Shown: one piece after another, positions 40,495-48,783 of the stretch
Layout: each line of letters begins with the position of its first letter
Numbering within the stretch: position 1 is the stretch's first letter
NCBI GenBank assembly: GCA_964519895.1
Contig: CAZFLE010000003.1
Coordinates: 1-64,000 of the forward strand
Length of the DNA stretch: 64,000 nucleotides
Reading direction: 5' to 3'
DNA from: CAYFPX01 sp964519895
GTDB taxonomy: Bacteria; Myxococcota_A; UBA796; CAJQPC01
Made by a program: the position numbers and the translations under genes
Notes under the pieces: generated by a model
The model's database searches: none
What the model saw: the letters and a program-made list of their open reading frames with translations, nothing else
What the model was told of the DNA's origin: nothing

Positions 40495-41076
40495 ATGTCC
40501 ACGGTTCGTGCCACCTGGTTCTGTATCGACATCGAGTGCTCCGGCCCGGTGCCCGCAATCTTCGACATGATCTCACTTGGAGCGGTGGCCGTGCACGACG
40601 CAGCGGACGGGTCCCTCGCCTTGGGGGACACCTTCTACATGGAGCTGCGTCCCCAGGGCCCGCGGGTCGACGCCGGTGCCATGGCGGTCAATGGGCTGGA
40701 CCTCGACGCCTTGCGGCGCGATGGGCTGGACCGGCGCGACGGCTTGGAGCGGCTCACGGCGTGGGTCGAGTCGCTGCGCACGCCAGGCAGCGAGGCGGTC
40801 TTCGTGGGGCACAACGCCCCCTTCGACTGGAGCTTCGTCGCTTGGTGCTACGCCGCGGAGGGCCTGAAGAACCCCTTTGGCTACAAGGCTCTGGACACCA
40901 AGGCGCTCAGCGCGGGCGTCTTGGGCTTGCACTGGCTGGACTCCAACAAGGAGACCCTGGCCGAGCGGCTCGGGCTGCCGGCCGAAGACATGGGGCTGAA
41001 GCACCGCGCGGACTACGACGCCCAGTACCAGGCGCTCATCCTCAAGGGCCTCCTGGAGCGTCAGCGGGGTGTCTGA
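40495..41076 (+). CDS. DEDDh 3'-5' exonuclease (RNase T/DnaQ-like)
   Basis: 193 residues. WFCIDIECSG carries the DxE pair (Asp12, Glu14), FVGHNAPFDWSFV the second Asp, and LKHRADYDAQYQA the His and last Asp, so all DEDDh residues are present. The WCYAAEGLKNPF and short length recall stand-alone RNase T or oligoribonuclease-like enzymes more than a polymerase subunit. It acts on nucleic acid in the cytoplasm; the substrate is not resolved. GGGAG precedes the ATG. The next gene starts eight bases inside this one. Confidence 0.88.
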   Translation: MSTVRATWFCIDIECSGPVPAIFDMISLGAVAVHDAADGSLALGDTFYMELRPQGPRVDAGAMAVNGLDLDALRRDGLDRRDGLERLTAWVESLRTPGSEAVFVGHNAPFDWSFVAWCYAAEGLKNPFGYKALDTKALSAGVLGLHWLDSNKETLAERLGLPAEDMGLKHRADYDAQYQALILKGLLERQRGV

Positions 41077-41806
41077 GGAGCTGCTCGCCGAGGCACCTGA
41101 GCCCCTGGTGACGCCCGGGGCATTCCGGGTGTACGAGCGCCTCTTGCGGCCGCTCAAGCGGCTGCATCGGCATCGCTCCTTCGGGGTGGAGCACGTCCCG
41201 TCCAGCGGGGGTGCCATGCTCGTGATGCACCATACCTTGGCCACCTACGACACCTTCTTGTTGGGCCTGGACATCTATGATGCGACAGGCAGGCTGCCGG
41301 CAGCGATGGGGGATGACCTGATCTTCCGGACGCCGTGGTTGCGGGACTGGGCTGCTGCCGGTGGGGTGCGTCCTGCGAACCCAGGCGCCGGGCTGGCGCT
41401 GTTGCAGCAAGGCCACATGCTGGCTGTGGCCCCGGGCGGCATGTGGGAGTGTCTGCGGCCTTCGAGCCAGGCCCGCCAGCACCGCTGGCAGGAGCGGCGG
41501 GGGTTCTGTCGGCTCGCCCTAAGAGCCCAGGTCCCCTTGGTGCTGGGGGCCTGTCCCGCGGCGGACGACCTGTACCGGATCCGGGCCAGCCGGGTGACCG
41601 ACGGGCTGTACAAGCGCTTCCGGGTCCCTGTGCCGGTGGCTCGGGGCGTGGGGCTGACCTTGATCCCGCGACCGATCCAGCTGACGCACTACGTGGCCGA
41701 GCCTCTGGTGCCGCCGCCCCACGATCCCGAGCGCGAGGACGAGCAGGTCCACGACCTGCACCAGCGGGCCATGGCGGTGATGGAGGAGTTGCTGGCCCGG
41801 GGCTGA
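41069..41806 (+). CDS. PlsC/DAGAT-like acyltransferase
   Basis: 245 residues from GTG 41069. Block I reads MLVMHHTLATYDTFLLGL (His-x5-Asp variant of the acyltransferase HX4D), block II FRTPWLRDWAAAGGVRPAN, and block III VAPGGMWECLRP corresponds to the PGGxxE seen in diacylglycerol/phospholipid acyltransferases. No strong membrane anchor is visible. A role in glycerolipid or wax-ester acylation is likely. It overlaps the exonuclease stop by eight bases. Confidence 0.82.
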   Translation: MSEELLAEAPEPLVTPGAFRVYERLLRPLKRLHRHRSFGVEHVPSSGGAMLVMHHTLATYDTFLLGLDIYDATGRLPAAMGDDLIFRTPWLRDWAAAGGVRPANPGAGLALLQQGHMLAVAPGGMWECLRPSSQARQHRWQERRGFCRLALRAQVPLVLGACPAADDLYRIRASRVTDGLYKRFRVPVPVARGVGLTLIPRPIQLTHYVAEPLVPPPHDPEREDEQVHDLHQRAMAVMEELLARG

Positions 41807-41824
41807 CCGGCGGGCCGCGTCTCG

Positions 41825-42598
41825 CTACCGGATCTCGAAGGCGTAGACGACCTTCATCTCTTCGGGGAGCTGGGCCAGGGCGTCGGCTGCGCGAGCGTCC
41901 AGGATGCCCTGGCTGTGGAAGGCGTAGACCCCCGGGGCCAGGTCGAAGCTCGTGGCGACCAGGTAGTTGTCCGGGGCGTCCATGGACTTGACCTTGTAGT
42001 CGATGTCGCGCTTGGAGGTCCACAGCTCGACGTCGACCTCGACCTCGCCCAAGGGGCCGGTCACCATGGCCTTCTCCTTGAACTCCAGCTCGGACAGCTT
42101 GATGTCCATGCGCTTGAGCTCCTGCTCGCGCAGAGTCGTCTGGAAGACGAAGCGGTGGTTCTGGCCGCGGTTGGGCAGGCCAGCGGCCTTGGGGATGTCC
42201 TTGATGCCGTGGAAGGTCGTGAGCTCGGTGGCCAGGACCTCGACCGGGGCCTCGACGAGCTTGACGTAGCCCTTGTCGCCCAGGCCGTGGAAGCCGGAGC
42301 TGTCGGGGATCGGGAACAGGGTCAGCGTGGCGGTGGGGGTGTCGCCGTCTTCGGTCACCTCGATCGCGGTGCCGTCCTTGATGAAGCCCGAGGCCCCGGC
42401 CGTGAGCTTGACGGTGCCGGGCGTGACCTCGAACGTCGCCTTGCCGCTGGCATCGACCTTGATGCGTTCCGTGTTGCCGTCCACGACGATGGTGGCGCCC
42501 AGCACGGGACTGGACCACACGTCGACGACCTCGACGTTGAGGTCAGGGCCGCCGCCACAGGCAGCCAGCAAGCTCAAGGCGAACAGGGAGGAAGGCAT
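41825..42598 (-). CDS. Lipoprotein with carboxypeptidase-regulatory-like domain
   Basis: 257 residues. ATG 42598, preceded by GGAG, gives MPSSLFALSLLAAC, a lipobox with Cys14. Residues of about 18-85 look like a beta-sandwich of the carboxypeptidase-regulatory or Ig-like type (SPVLGATIVVDGNTERIKV, GKATFEVTPGTVKLTAGASG). The remainder is beta-rich and ends in VVYAFEIR without known motifs. A TAGGGC about 40 bases upstream may be the -10. Its function is unknown. Confidence 0.72.
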   Translation of the reverse strand: MPSSLFALSLLAACGGGPDLNVEVVDVWSSPVLGATIVVDGNTERIKVDASGKATFEVTPGTVKLTAGASGFIKDGTAIEVTEDGDTPTATLTLFPIPDSSGFHGLGDKGYVKLVEAPVEVLATELTTFHGIKDIPKAAGLPNRGQNHRFVFQTTLREQELKRMDIKLSELEFKEKAMVTGPLGEVEVDVELWTSKRDIDYKVKSMDAPDNYLVATSFDLAPGVYAFHSQGILDARAADALAQLPEEMKVVYAFEIR

Positions 42599-42681
42599 GG
42601 ACGTCTCCGGACGCGAGTCCCTTGGGGAACGGGATCCTGCCCTATTCCGGACACGTGTGGGCCGCACGTCCGTCGATGGCG

Positions 42682-43269
42682 TCAGGTGGGGCGACGACGC
42701 AGGACCTGCAGCCAACTACGGAGGGGCGCGAGGTCGACCTCGCCGCTGCGGGACAGGCGCTCCAGCATGCGCTCGCCGGTGCGGGCCAGATCCAACAGGC
42801 TTCGCAGGCGGGTGGCGACGAAGCGACTCCGGAGCATGGCCTGGGGCTGGTTGCTGCGGGCTTGGTGTTCGGCGAGCTCCAAGGCGCGGACCAGGTGCCG
42901 GATCGCTTCGCGGACCTTCTTGAGTTCGCGCTCCCGGAACACGCGCGTGACCATCTGCCAGATGTCGGTCTCGGCTTCGTAGAGCTTGCGTCGAGACCCC
43001 GGCTCGACCGCACGGCGAACGACGCCCCACAGCTGGAGCTCGTGGAGGGTCATCGACACCGACCCGGCGCTGAGTCCCGTCAGCTCGGCGATTCGATCGG
43101 CTCCGAGCGGATCCTTGGACAGGTAGAGCACCGCCCAGATCTTGCCCATCGACGGCTTGAAGCCCCAGAAGTGCATCAGCTCGCCGATGCTCGTCGCCGC
43201 CAGGCCGATGGCCCGGGCCAGGGCGTCATCGCCCGACGGATCTGGGGCTTCGCTTGGGTGTAGCGTCAC
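42682..43269 (-). CDS. GbsR/MarR-type transcriptional regulator
   Basis: 195 residues. The winged-helix domain (about 25-110) reads ELMHFWGFKPSMGKIWAVLYL, GADRIAELTGLSAGSVSMTL, HELQLWGVVRRAVEPGSRRK, as in the GbsR branch (PF12802-like), followed by a long helical C-terminal half for dimerisation. It lies divergent from the menaquinone operon with the only AT-rich palindrome of the window between them, so it probably controls that operon and itself. The inducer is unknown. Confidence 0.88.
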   Translation of the reverse strand: MTLHPSEAPDPSGDDALARAIGLAATSIGELMHFWGFKPSMGKIWAVLYLSKDPLGADRIAELTGLSAGSVSMTLHELQLWGVVRRAVEPGSRRKLYEAETDIWQMVTRVFRERELKKVREAIRHLVRALELAEHQARSNQPQAMLRSRFVATRLRSLLDLARTGERMLERLSRSGEVDLAPLRSWLQVLRRRPT

Positions 43270-43302
43270 GGAGAGCGAGATCCGGGTGTGGTGGGAGTCT
43301 GG

Positions 43303-43308
43303 AGTCTA
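43303..43308 (-). promoter_or_regulatory. Possible -10 for the GbsR-type regulator
   Basis: TAGACT on the minus strand, identical to the -10 proposed at 31071. It gives an untranslated leader of about 28 bases before ATG 43269. No -35 at 17 bases is convincing. Confidence 0.3.
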
Positions 43309-43309
43309 C

Positions 43310-43334
43310 TTCAATAACTTCAATAGTGATTGAA
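43310..43334. promoter_or_regulatory. Palindromic operator TTCAAT-N4-ATTGAA with extra half-site
   Basis: The perfect inverted repeat TTCAATAGTGATTGAA occupies 43319-43334, and a further TTCAAT half-site lies at 43310-43315, one half-turn away. It forms an AT-rich island in very GC-rich DNA. It lies between the GbsR-type regulator and the menaquinone operon and overlaps the -35 of the operon promoter. Binding there would block transcription. Confidence 0.65.
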
Positions 43335-43358
43335 ATCATGCCGAGCGGGGATTAGAGA
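43330..43358 (+). promoter_or_regulatory. Promoter of the menaquinone operon
   Basis: TTGAAA (43330-43335), a 17-base spacer, then TAGAGA (43353-43358). Transcription should start near 43365, and AGGAG at 43372-43376 serves the ATG at 43388. The -35 lies in the right arm of the palindrome, consistent with repression by the adjacent regulator. Confidence 0.5.
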
Positions 43359-43387
43359 GGTGATCCACGACAGGAGCAGCGATCTCC

Positions 43388-44437
43388 ATGGGTCCCGTTC
43401 CCCGCCTGGTCTCCCTTCCCGGGGGCGCTGCCGAGCGCACCCGCCCTGCCGGTCTGAAGGCGGGGGCCCCGCTCACCCGGGCGCAGCCCCCCCAGCAGGC
43501 TCTGGCGCTCGCCGGCCCGGACCTGGCCCGGGCCGAGGACAGCCTGCGCCAGCTCCTGGGCTCCGACGTCGCGGCGGTCGAAGTGATCGCGCGGTACCTG
43601 GCCGACAATGGCGGCAAGCGCCTGCGGCCCCTGCTCACCTGTCTGGGGGCACGGGCTGTGGGTCTCCAGGGTGACGTGAGCCGGTTGATGTGCGTCGGCG
43701 AGATGATCCACCTGGGCTCGCTGCTCCACGACGACGTGGTCGACGGCGGCGAGGAGCGCCGCGGCGAGCCAGCGGCCTGGCGGGTCTTTGGCAACGGGGC
43801 TGCGGTGCTGACGGGCGACTTCTGCCTGGCGCGGGCGGTCTTGCTGGCGTCCGAGGAGGGCGGCCACGCCGCGGTCACGCACCTGGCCCGCGCGGTCACG
43901 GAGATGGCGGAGGGAGAGGTCCTGCAGCTCCAGCGTGCAGGGGACCTCACCACAGGGCGAGAGACCTACCTCGAGGTGGTCGAGAAAAAGTCCGCGGCGC
44001 TGATCGCCTGGTGTGCGGGCGCGGGGGCTCACGTGGTCGACGACCCTGCCCTGGGCCGGGCCCTCGAGGCCTATGGCCGCGCGGTCGGCATCGCCTTCCA
44101 GGTGGCCGACGACGTCTTGGACTATGGCGGGCAGAGCCAGCTCACGGGCAAGCAGCCGGGCACGGACTTGCTCGAGCGCAAGCTGACCCTGCCCTTGCTC
44201 CTGGCCCTGGAGCGGGTCGCGGGCCTTCGGGATGAACTCTTGGCCGCGCCGCCCGCCCGGGACGACCTGTCCCGGCTGCTGGCTGCGGTGGCGGACTGTG
44301 GTGCGCTGGAGGACAGCCTGGTCTTTGCCCGGGAGCGGGTCGCGTTCGGCGTGGCGCAGCTCCAGGCCCTGCCGGAGACTCCTTGGCGCGGCGCACTCGA
44401 GGCACTCGCCTGGTACCTGGTGGACCGCATCTCATGA
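43388..44437 (+). CDS. Long-chain polyprenyl diphosphate synthase
   Basis: 349 residues. GGKRLRP, the first Asp-rich motif LLHDDVVDGG (Asp115-Asp119), EVLQLQRAGD, KKSAALIAWC and the second motif FQVADDVLDYGG (Asp241-Asp245) are all present. It condenses isopentenyl diphosphate onto an allylic primer to make the menaquinone tail. Small residues before the first motif (GEMIHLGSLL) suggest a long-chain product; exact length cannot be read. It is first in the menaquinone operon, and its stop overlaps the methyltransferase start (ATGA). Confidence 0.92.
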   Translation: MGPVPRLVSLPGGAAERTRPAGLKAGAPLTRAQPPQQALALAGPDLARAEDSLRQLLGSDVAAVEVIARYLADNGGKRLRPLLTCLGARAVGLQGDVSRLMCVGEMIHLGSLLHDDVVDGGEERRGEPAAWRVFGNGAAVLTGDFCLARAVLLASEEGGHAAVTHLARAVTEMAEGEVLQLQRAGDLTTGRETYLEVVEKKSAALIAWCAGAGAHVVDDPALGRALEAYGRAVGIAFQVADDVLDYGGQSQLTGKQPGTDLLERKLTLPLLLALERVAGLRDELLAAPPARDDLSRLLAAVADCGALEDSLVFARERVAFGVAQLQALPETPWRGALEALAWYLVDRIS

Positions 44438-45177
44438 CCGCGACCCCCACCCGCATCGACGGCAGCGTGCCTTCCGCCGAGCAGAAAGGCGAGCTGGTCC
44501 GGGACATGTTCACCCGGATCGCGCCGACCTATGTGATCACCAACAGCTTGCTCACCTTTGGCATCGACCGCCGCTGGCGCCGTCAGGCCGTCCGGGCCCT
44601 GGACGCTGGCGGCAAGGGCCATGTGTTGGACCTGTGCGCAGGTACTCTGGACCTGACCCTGGTGCTGTTGGCCCACGGGAGCTCGCGGGTCGAGGCGGTC
44701 GACTTCAGCGAGGGCATGTTGCGCATGGGGCGGCCTCGCCTGCCTCCTGATGCGCCGGTCGACACCACCTGGGGAGACGCCCAGGACCTGCCCTGTGCCT
44801 CGGGCGCCTTCGACGCGGCCGTCTGTGGCTTCGGCCTGCGCAACGTCGCCGACAACGCCCGCGCGCTGCGCGAGGTCCATCGGGTCTTGCGGCCGGGGGC
44901 GCGGTTCGCTGTGCTGGAGTTCTTCCGGCCCGAGCGCTGGTTCGAGAGGGCCTTCCACGCTGTGTTCAACCGCGCCGTGCTGCCCCTGGTGGGCGGCCTG
45001 GTGAGCGGCGACCGGGCGGCGTACAGCTACCTGGCCAACTCGATGCAGGCCTACATGAACCGACCGACGTTCGAGGCGCTCGCCGCGGACAACGGCTTCC
45101 GGGTCCTGTCGGCGGATCGGCTCTTCCCACCTGTCGCATCTTTGGTGGTGCTGGAGCGGTCGGGAGCCACCCCATGA
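44434..45177 (+). CDS. ubiE: Menaquinone/ubiquinone C-methyltransferase UbiE/MenG
   Basis: 247 residues. MFTRIAPTYVITNSLLTFGIDRRWRR, shortened here to RIAPTYVITNSLLTFGID, is the UbiE opening. VLDLCAGTLDLTLVLL is the SAM-binding motif I, FGLRNVADNARALREVHRVL and VLEFFRP follow, and it ends in RPTFEALAADNGF. It methylates demethylmenaquinone in the last step of the pathway. ATG 44434 overlaps the upstream stop, and the next ATG overlaps its own stop at 45174. Confidence 0.92.
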   Translation: MTATPTRIDGSVPSAEQKGELVRDMFTRIAPTYVITNSLLTFGIDRRWRRQAVRALDAGGKGHVLDLCAGTLDLTLVLLAHGSSRVEAVDFSEGMLRMGRPRLPPDAPVDTTWGDAQDLPCASGAFDAAVCGFGLRNVADNARALREVHRVLRPGARFAVLEFFRPERWFERAFHAVFNRAVLPLVGGLVSGDRAAYSYLANSMQAYMNRPTFEALAADNGFRVLSADRLFPPVASLVVLERSGATP

Positions 45178-45737
45178 GGTTCGTGATCGGCATCGGCGGC
45201 GCCACCGGCCACCCCTATGCAGCCCGTGTGCTGGACTGGTTCGCAGGCCCGGGTCGGGATCGGGGTCACCACGTGGACCTGGTCTTCTCCAAGACCGGGC
45301 GGCTCTGCTGGAAGCAAGAGCTGGGCACCGACCCGGCGGTCTATGACTTCAAGACCTGGGGTCCCACGGACTTCACCGCGCCTTTTGCCAGCGGCTCGGC
45401 CCGCTACGACGGCATGGCGGTCGTGCCCTGCTCAGCGGGCTCCCTGGGCCGCATCGCCCACGGCCTGTCCACCGACCTCATCGGCCGGGCCGCCGACGTG
45501 ATGCTCAAGGAGCGGCGCCGCCTGGTCCTGGTGCTGCGAGAGTCGCCCTACAGCCTGCCGCTGATCAAGAACCTCGAGGCCGTGACCCTGGCCGGGGCCA
45601 TCGTGATGCCCGGCTCGCCCGTCTTCTACACCAACCCCGAGTCCTATGGCGACCTGATCGACACGGTCGCCGGCCGGGTGCTCGATCAATTGGGCATCCC
45701 GGATCACGGTGTGTGCCCCCGCTGGCAAGGGATGTGA
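45174..45737 (+). CDS. ubiX: UbiX-family flavin prenyltransferase
   Basis: 187 residues. The flavoprotein fold opens with VIGIGGATGHPYAARVLDWF, and VVPCSAGSLGRIAHGLSTDLIGRAADVML (cited as PCSAGSLGRIAHGLS), LVLVLRESPYSLPLIKNL and IVMPGSPVFYTNP are UbiX hallmarks. UbiX prenylates FMN for UbiD-type decarboxylases. In the futalosine route a UbiD/UbiX pair removes the 6-carboxyl group of the naphthoate ring, which explains its presence. No UbiD gene is in the window. It overlaps UbiE by four bases. Confidence 0.9.
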   Translation: MRFVIGIGGATGHPYAARVLDWFAGPGRDRGHHVDLVFSKTGRLCWKQELGTDPAVYDFKTWGPTDFTAPFASGSARYDGMAVVPCSAGSLGRIAHGLSTDLIGRAADVMLKERRRLVLVLRESPYSLPLIKNLEAVTLAGAIVMPGSPVFYTNPESYGDLIDTVAGRVLDQLGIPDHGVCPRWQGM

Positions 45738-45739
45738 CC

Positions 45740-46891
45740 ATGCAGCCTCAGCTCTCCACCGTCAGCCGCCTTGCCTTGCGCCGGGTTGGCCTCGATCACA
45801 TCACGGACAAGGTCGTGGCCGGCGAGCGCCTGGACTTCGACGACGGCGTCAAGCTGTTCGCCACCGCCGACATCGGCGCGGTGGGTGCCCTGGCCAATCT
45901 GGTCCGCGAGCGCAAGCACGGAGACCTGGCCTACTTCAACCGCAACCTGCACATCAACGCGACCAACGTGTGCGAAGCCAGCTGCATCTTCTGCAGCTTC
46001 GCCCGCCTCGAGGCCCACATGCCGGCGGCCTACACCATGTCGCTCCAGGACGCGGTCGGCCGGGTCGAAGCCCTGGAAGACGCGTTCATCACGGAGGTGC
46101 ACATCGTCAACGGGCTGCACCCGGGTCTGCCCTTCAGCTACTACACCGACCTCATGAAGGCCCTCAAGACGGCCCGTCCCGACCTGCACATCAAGGGCTT
46201 CACCGCGGTGGAGATCCACTACTACGCCGAGAAGTACGGCATGAGCTATGAACAGGTCCTGCGGGCGTTCATGGACGCCGGGCTGGGGTCGATGCCCGGG
46301 GGCGGCGCCGAGATCTTCCACCCCCGTGCCCGTCGCAAGCTGTGTCACGACAAGGTCGACGCCGACGGCTGGCTCGACGTCCACAGAGTGGCCCATCGGC
46401 TGGGCCTGCGGACCAACTGCACCATGCTCTTCGGGTCGATCGAGCACGACGAAGAGCGGGTGGACCACCTGGTGCGGCTGCGGGAGCTCCAGGACGAGTC
46501 CCTGGCGCTCCAAGCCGATGACCCCAAGCGCGGGGCCTTCCAGACCTTCATCCCGCTGCGCTTCCACAACGACAACAACCGGCTCCAGCGGCTCCCGTCA
46601 CCGACCGGGCACGACTCGCTGCGCACCATCGCCATCAGCCGGCTGATGCTCGACAACATCCCCCACATCAAGAGCTACTGGATCATGCTGGGCATCAAGC
46701 TGGCCCAGGTGTCCCTGGCCTTTGGCGCCGACGACATCGACGGCACGGTGCGCGAGGAGCGCATCTACCACATGGCCGGGGCCCAGACCCCCCAGGAGCT
46801 GACCCGGGATCAGCTGGTTCAGCTCATCCGCAACACCGGGCGCATCCCGGTCGAGCGCGACACCCTCTACAACATCGTGGCAGAGGCCTGA
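45740..46891 (+). CDS. mqnE: Aminofutalosine synthase MqnE
   Basis: 383 residues. Radical-SAM cluster CEASCIFC (Cys78, Cys82, Cys85) in HINATNVCEASCIFCSFAR. Other MqnE/MqnC-family features are EVHIVNGLHPGLPFSYY, GLGSMPGGGAEIFHPRAR, FIPLRFHNDNN and YWIMLGIKLAQVSLAFGADD. It joins SAM to 3-[(1-carboxyvinyl)oxy]benzoate to give aminofutalosine. ATG 45740 follows the ubiX stop by two bases. The assignment to MqnE rather than MqnC rests on comparison with the MqnC half of the next protein. Confidence 0.9.
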   Translation: MQPQLSTVSRLALRRVGLDHITDKVVAGERLDFDDGVKLFATADIGAVGALANLVRERKHGDLAYFNRNLHINATNVCEASCIFCSFARLEAHMPAAYTMSLQDAVGRVEALEDAFITEVHIVNGLHPGLPFSYYTDLMKALKTARPDLHIKGFTAVEIHYYAEKYGMSYEQVLRAFMDAGLGSMPGGGAEIFHPRARRKLCHDKVDADGWLDVHRVAHRLGLRTNCTMLFGSIEHDEERVDHLVRLRELQDESLALQADDPKRGAFQTFIPLRFHNDNNRLQRLPSPTGHDSLRTIAISRLMLDNIPHIKSYWIMLGIKLAQVSLAFGADDIDGTVREERIYHMAGAQTPQELTRDQLVQLIRNTGRIPVERDTLYNIVAEA

Positions 46892-46893
46892 AC

Positions 46894-48783
46894 ATGGCAC
46901 GGATTCGCGTGGGCGCAGTCGGCTACACCAACGCCTGGCCCCTGACAAACCGCCTGGACCGCATCCGCTACCAGGCCAGCGAGGACCACCCCGCCGAGGT
47001 CGCCCGCAAGCTGCGGGACGGCGAGATCGACGTGGGCCTGGTGCCTGTCGCCGCCGTGCTGAGCGACGGCGACTACAAGGTGCTGCCGGGTTGGTGCATC
47101 GGGTCCGAGGGGCCAGTCAAGAGCGTTGTCCTCGCCGGCACCACCCCGCCCGAGGAGTGGACGGAGATCCTGCTGGACGGCGTGAGCCGCACCAGCGTGG
47201 TACTGGCCAAGCTGCTGCTTCGGGAAGGCCCGTGGCAGCACCTGGACGTGAGGGTGCGGATCGTGCCGCCGACCCGGGCGCTGGAGCTGGCGGGCGAGCG
47301 CACCGGCGCTCTGGTGATCGGCGACGCCGCCCGGCACCTGCCAGAACAATTCCGCTACACTTGGGACCTGGGTCAGGCGTGGACTGAGTGGACCGGACTG
47401 CCGTTCGTGTTCGCCGTCTGGGCCGGCCGGCGGGACCTGAGCCTGGCCCAGCTGGAGGGCCTGCGGACCGCCGCCGCCGAGGGCATGAACCTGCGCCAGC
47501 ACCTGGGCGAGGCTGAGCGGACCTACCTGACCGAGGACATCCGCTACGAGCTGGACGACCGGGCCATGATGGGCTTGCGCCGCTTTGCAGCCCTGGGGGC
47601 CCGTGCCGGGCTGATCCAGGACCAGGAGCTGGACCTCTACGCCCCGCCCCCGATGATTCGGCCTCGGCTGCCCGATCTGGACACCCTGCTGTCCAAGGGC
47701 GCGACCGGCGAGCGGCTGTCCACCGAAGAGGCTCTGCGTCTCTACGACGCGCCCCTCAGCGACCTGGGGGCGGCAGCGAACCTGCGCCGCTGGGACCTGC
47801 ACCCGACCGACGACGTCACCTACATCATCAGTCGAAACATCAACTACACCAATGTGTGTGTGACGGCCTGCAAGTTCTGCTCGTTCTACCGGCCCCAGCA
47901 CCACCGCGAGGCCTACGTCCTGACCGACGAGCAGGTCTTCCAGAAGTGCGACGAGCTGGTGAAGAACGGCGGCACCGAAGTGCTGCTCCAGGGCGGCCTG
48001 CACCGGGATCTGGGCATCGAGTACTACGAGCGCCTGTTTCGGTTCATCAAGGACCGCTTCCCCTTGGACCTGCACGCGCTGAGCCCCGAGGAGATCTTCC
48101 ACATCATGAAGATCTCGGACCTGTCCATGGACGAGACCCTGGAGCGGCTCGCGGCCGCCGGCATGGACAGCCTTCCAGGGGGCGGCGCCGAGGTGCTCGT
48201 CGACAGCGTGCGCAAGCAGATCGCACCCCTCAAGTGCACGACCCAGCAGTGGCTGGATGCGATGGCCGCCGCCCATGCCAAGGGCATGAAGTCGTCGGCG
48301 ACCCTGATGTTCGGCATGATGGACACGCCGGCGGACCGCATCGAGCACCTGATGCGACTGCGCGAGCTCCAGGACCGCACCGCGGGCTTCGTGGCGTTCA
48401 TCTGCTGGACCTTCCAGCCCGAGAACAACTACGTCGATCCGGGGGACAACACCGCCGGCGACTACCTGCGGGTCAACGCACTGGCGCGGTTGGTCCTCGA
48501 CAACTTCCCGAACCTCCAGGCGTCGTGGGTCACCCAGGGGCCGGGTGTGGCCCAGGCCAGCCTGTACATGGGCTGCAACGACTTCGGCTCGGTGATGATG
48601 GAAGAGAACGTCGTGAGCGCGGCGGGCAGCACCTTTGCCATGACCGTCGGAGACGTCGAGCGCAACATTCGCCAGGCCGGCTTCAACCCGGTCCGTCGCA
48701 ACGCGTCCTATGACCACCTGGGCGGGGCGCTGACCGCGGCGTCTACGCGACGGGGCGGCGGCCCGGAGCTGACAGCAAAGTGA
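46894..48783 (+). CDS. mqnA/mqnC: MqnA-MqnC fusion: chorismate dehydratase plus cyclic dehypoxanthinyl futalosine synthase
   Basis: 629 residues. The N-terminal 250 residues are MqnA: VGAVGYTNAWPLTNRL, GEIDVGLVPVAAVL, GPVKSVVLAGTTPPEEW, DGVSRTSVVLAKLLL, ALVIGDAARHL and WTEWTGLPFVFAVWAGR. The part from about 290 on is MqnC: YIISRNINYTNVC and the cluster Cys322-x3-Cys326-x2-Cys329, EVLLQGGLHRDLGIEYY, GMDSLPGGGAEVLVD and MYMGCNDFGSVMMEENVV (read here as SLYMGCNDFGSVMMEENV). MqnA makes 3-enolpyruvylbenzoate from chorismate. MqnC cyclises dehypoxanthine futalosine, two or three steps later. The fusion is in one uninterrupted frame with a linker of about 40 residues. It starts three bases after mqnE. 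Confidence 0.93.
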   Translation: MARIRVGAVGYTNAWPLTNRLDRIRYQASEDHPAEVARKLRDGEIDVGLVPVAAVLSDGDYKVLPGWCIGSEGPVKSVVLAGTTPPEEWTEILLDGVSRTSVVLAKLLLREGPWQHLDVRVRIVPPTRALELAGERTGALVIGDAARHLPEQFRYTWDLGQAWTEWTGLPFVFAVWAGRRDLSLAQLEGLRTAAAEGMNLRQHLGEAERTYLTEDIRYELDDRAMMGLRRFAALGARAGLIQDQELDLYAPPPMIRPRLPDLDTLLSKGATGERLSTEEALRLYDAPLSDLGAAANLRRWDLHPTDDVTYIISRNINYTNVCVTACKFCSFYRPQHHREAYVLTDEQVFQKCDELVKNGGTEVLLQGGLHRDLGIEYYERLFRFIKDRFPLDLHALSPEEIFHIMKISDLSMDETLERLAAAGMDSLPGGGAEVLVDSVRKQIAPLKCTTQQWLDAMAAAHAKGMKSSATLMFGMMDTPADRIEHLMRLRELQDRTAGFVAFICWTFQPENNYVDPGDNTAGDYLRVNALARLVLDNFPNLQASWVTQGPGVAQASLYMGCNDFGSVMMEENVVSAAGSTFAMTVGDVERNIRQAGFNPVRRNASYDHLGGALTAASTRRGGGPELTAK

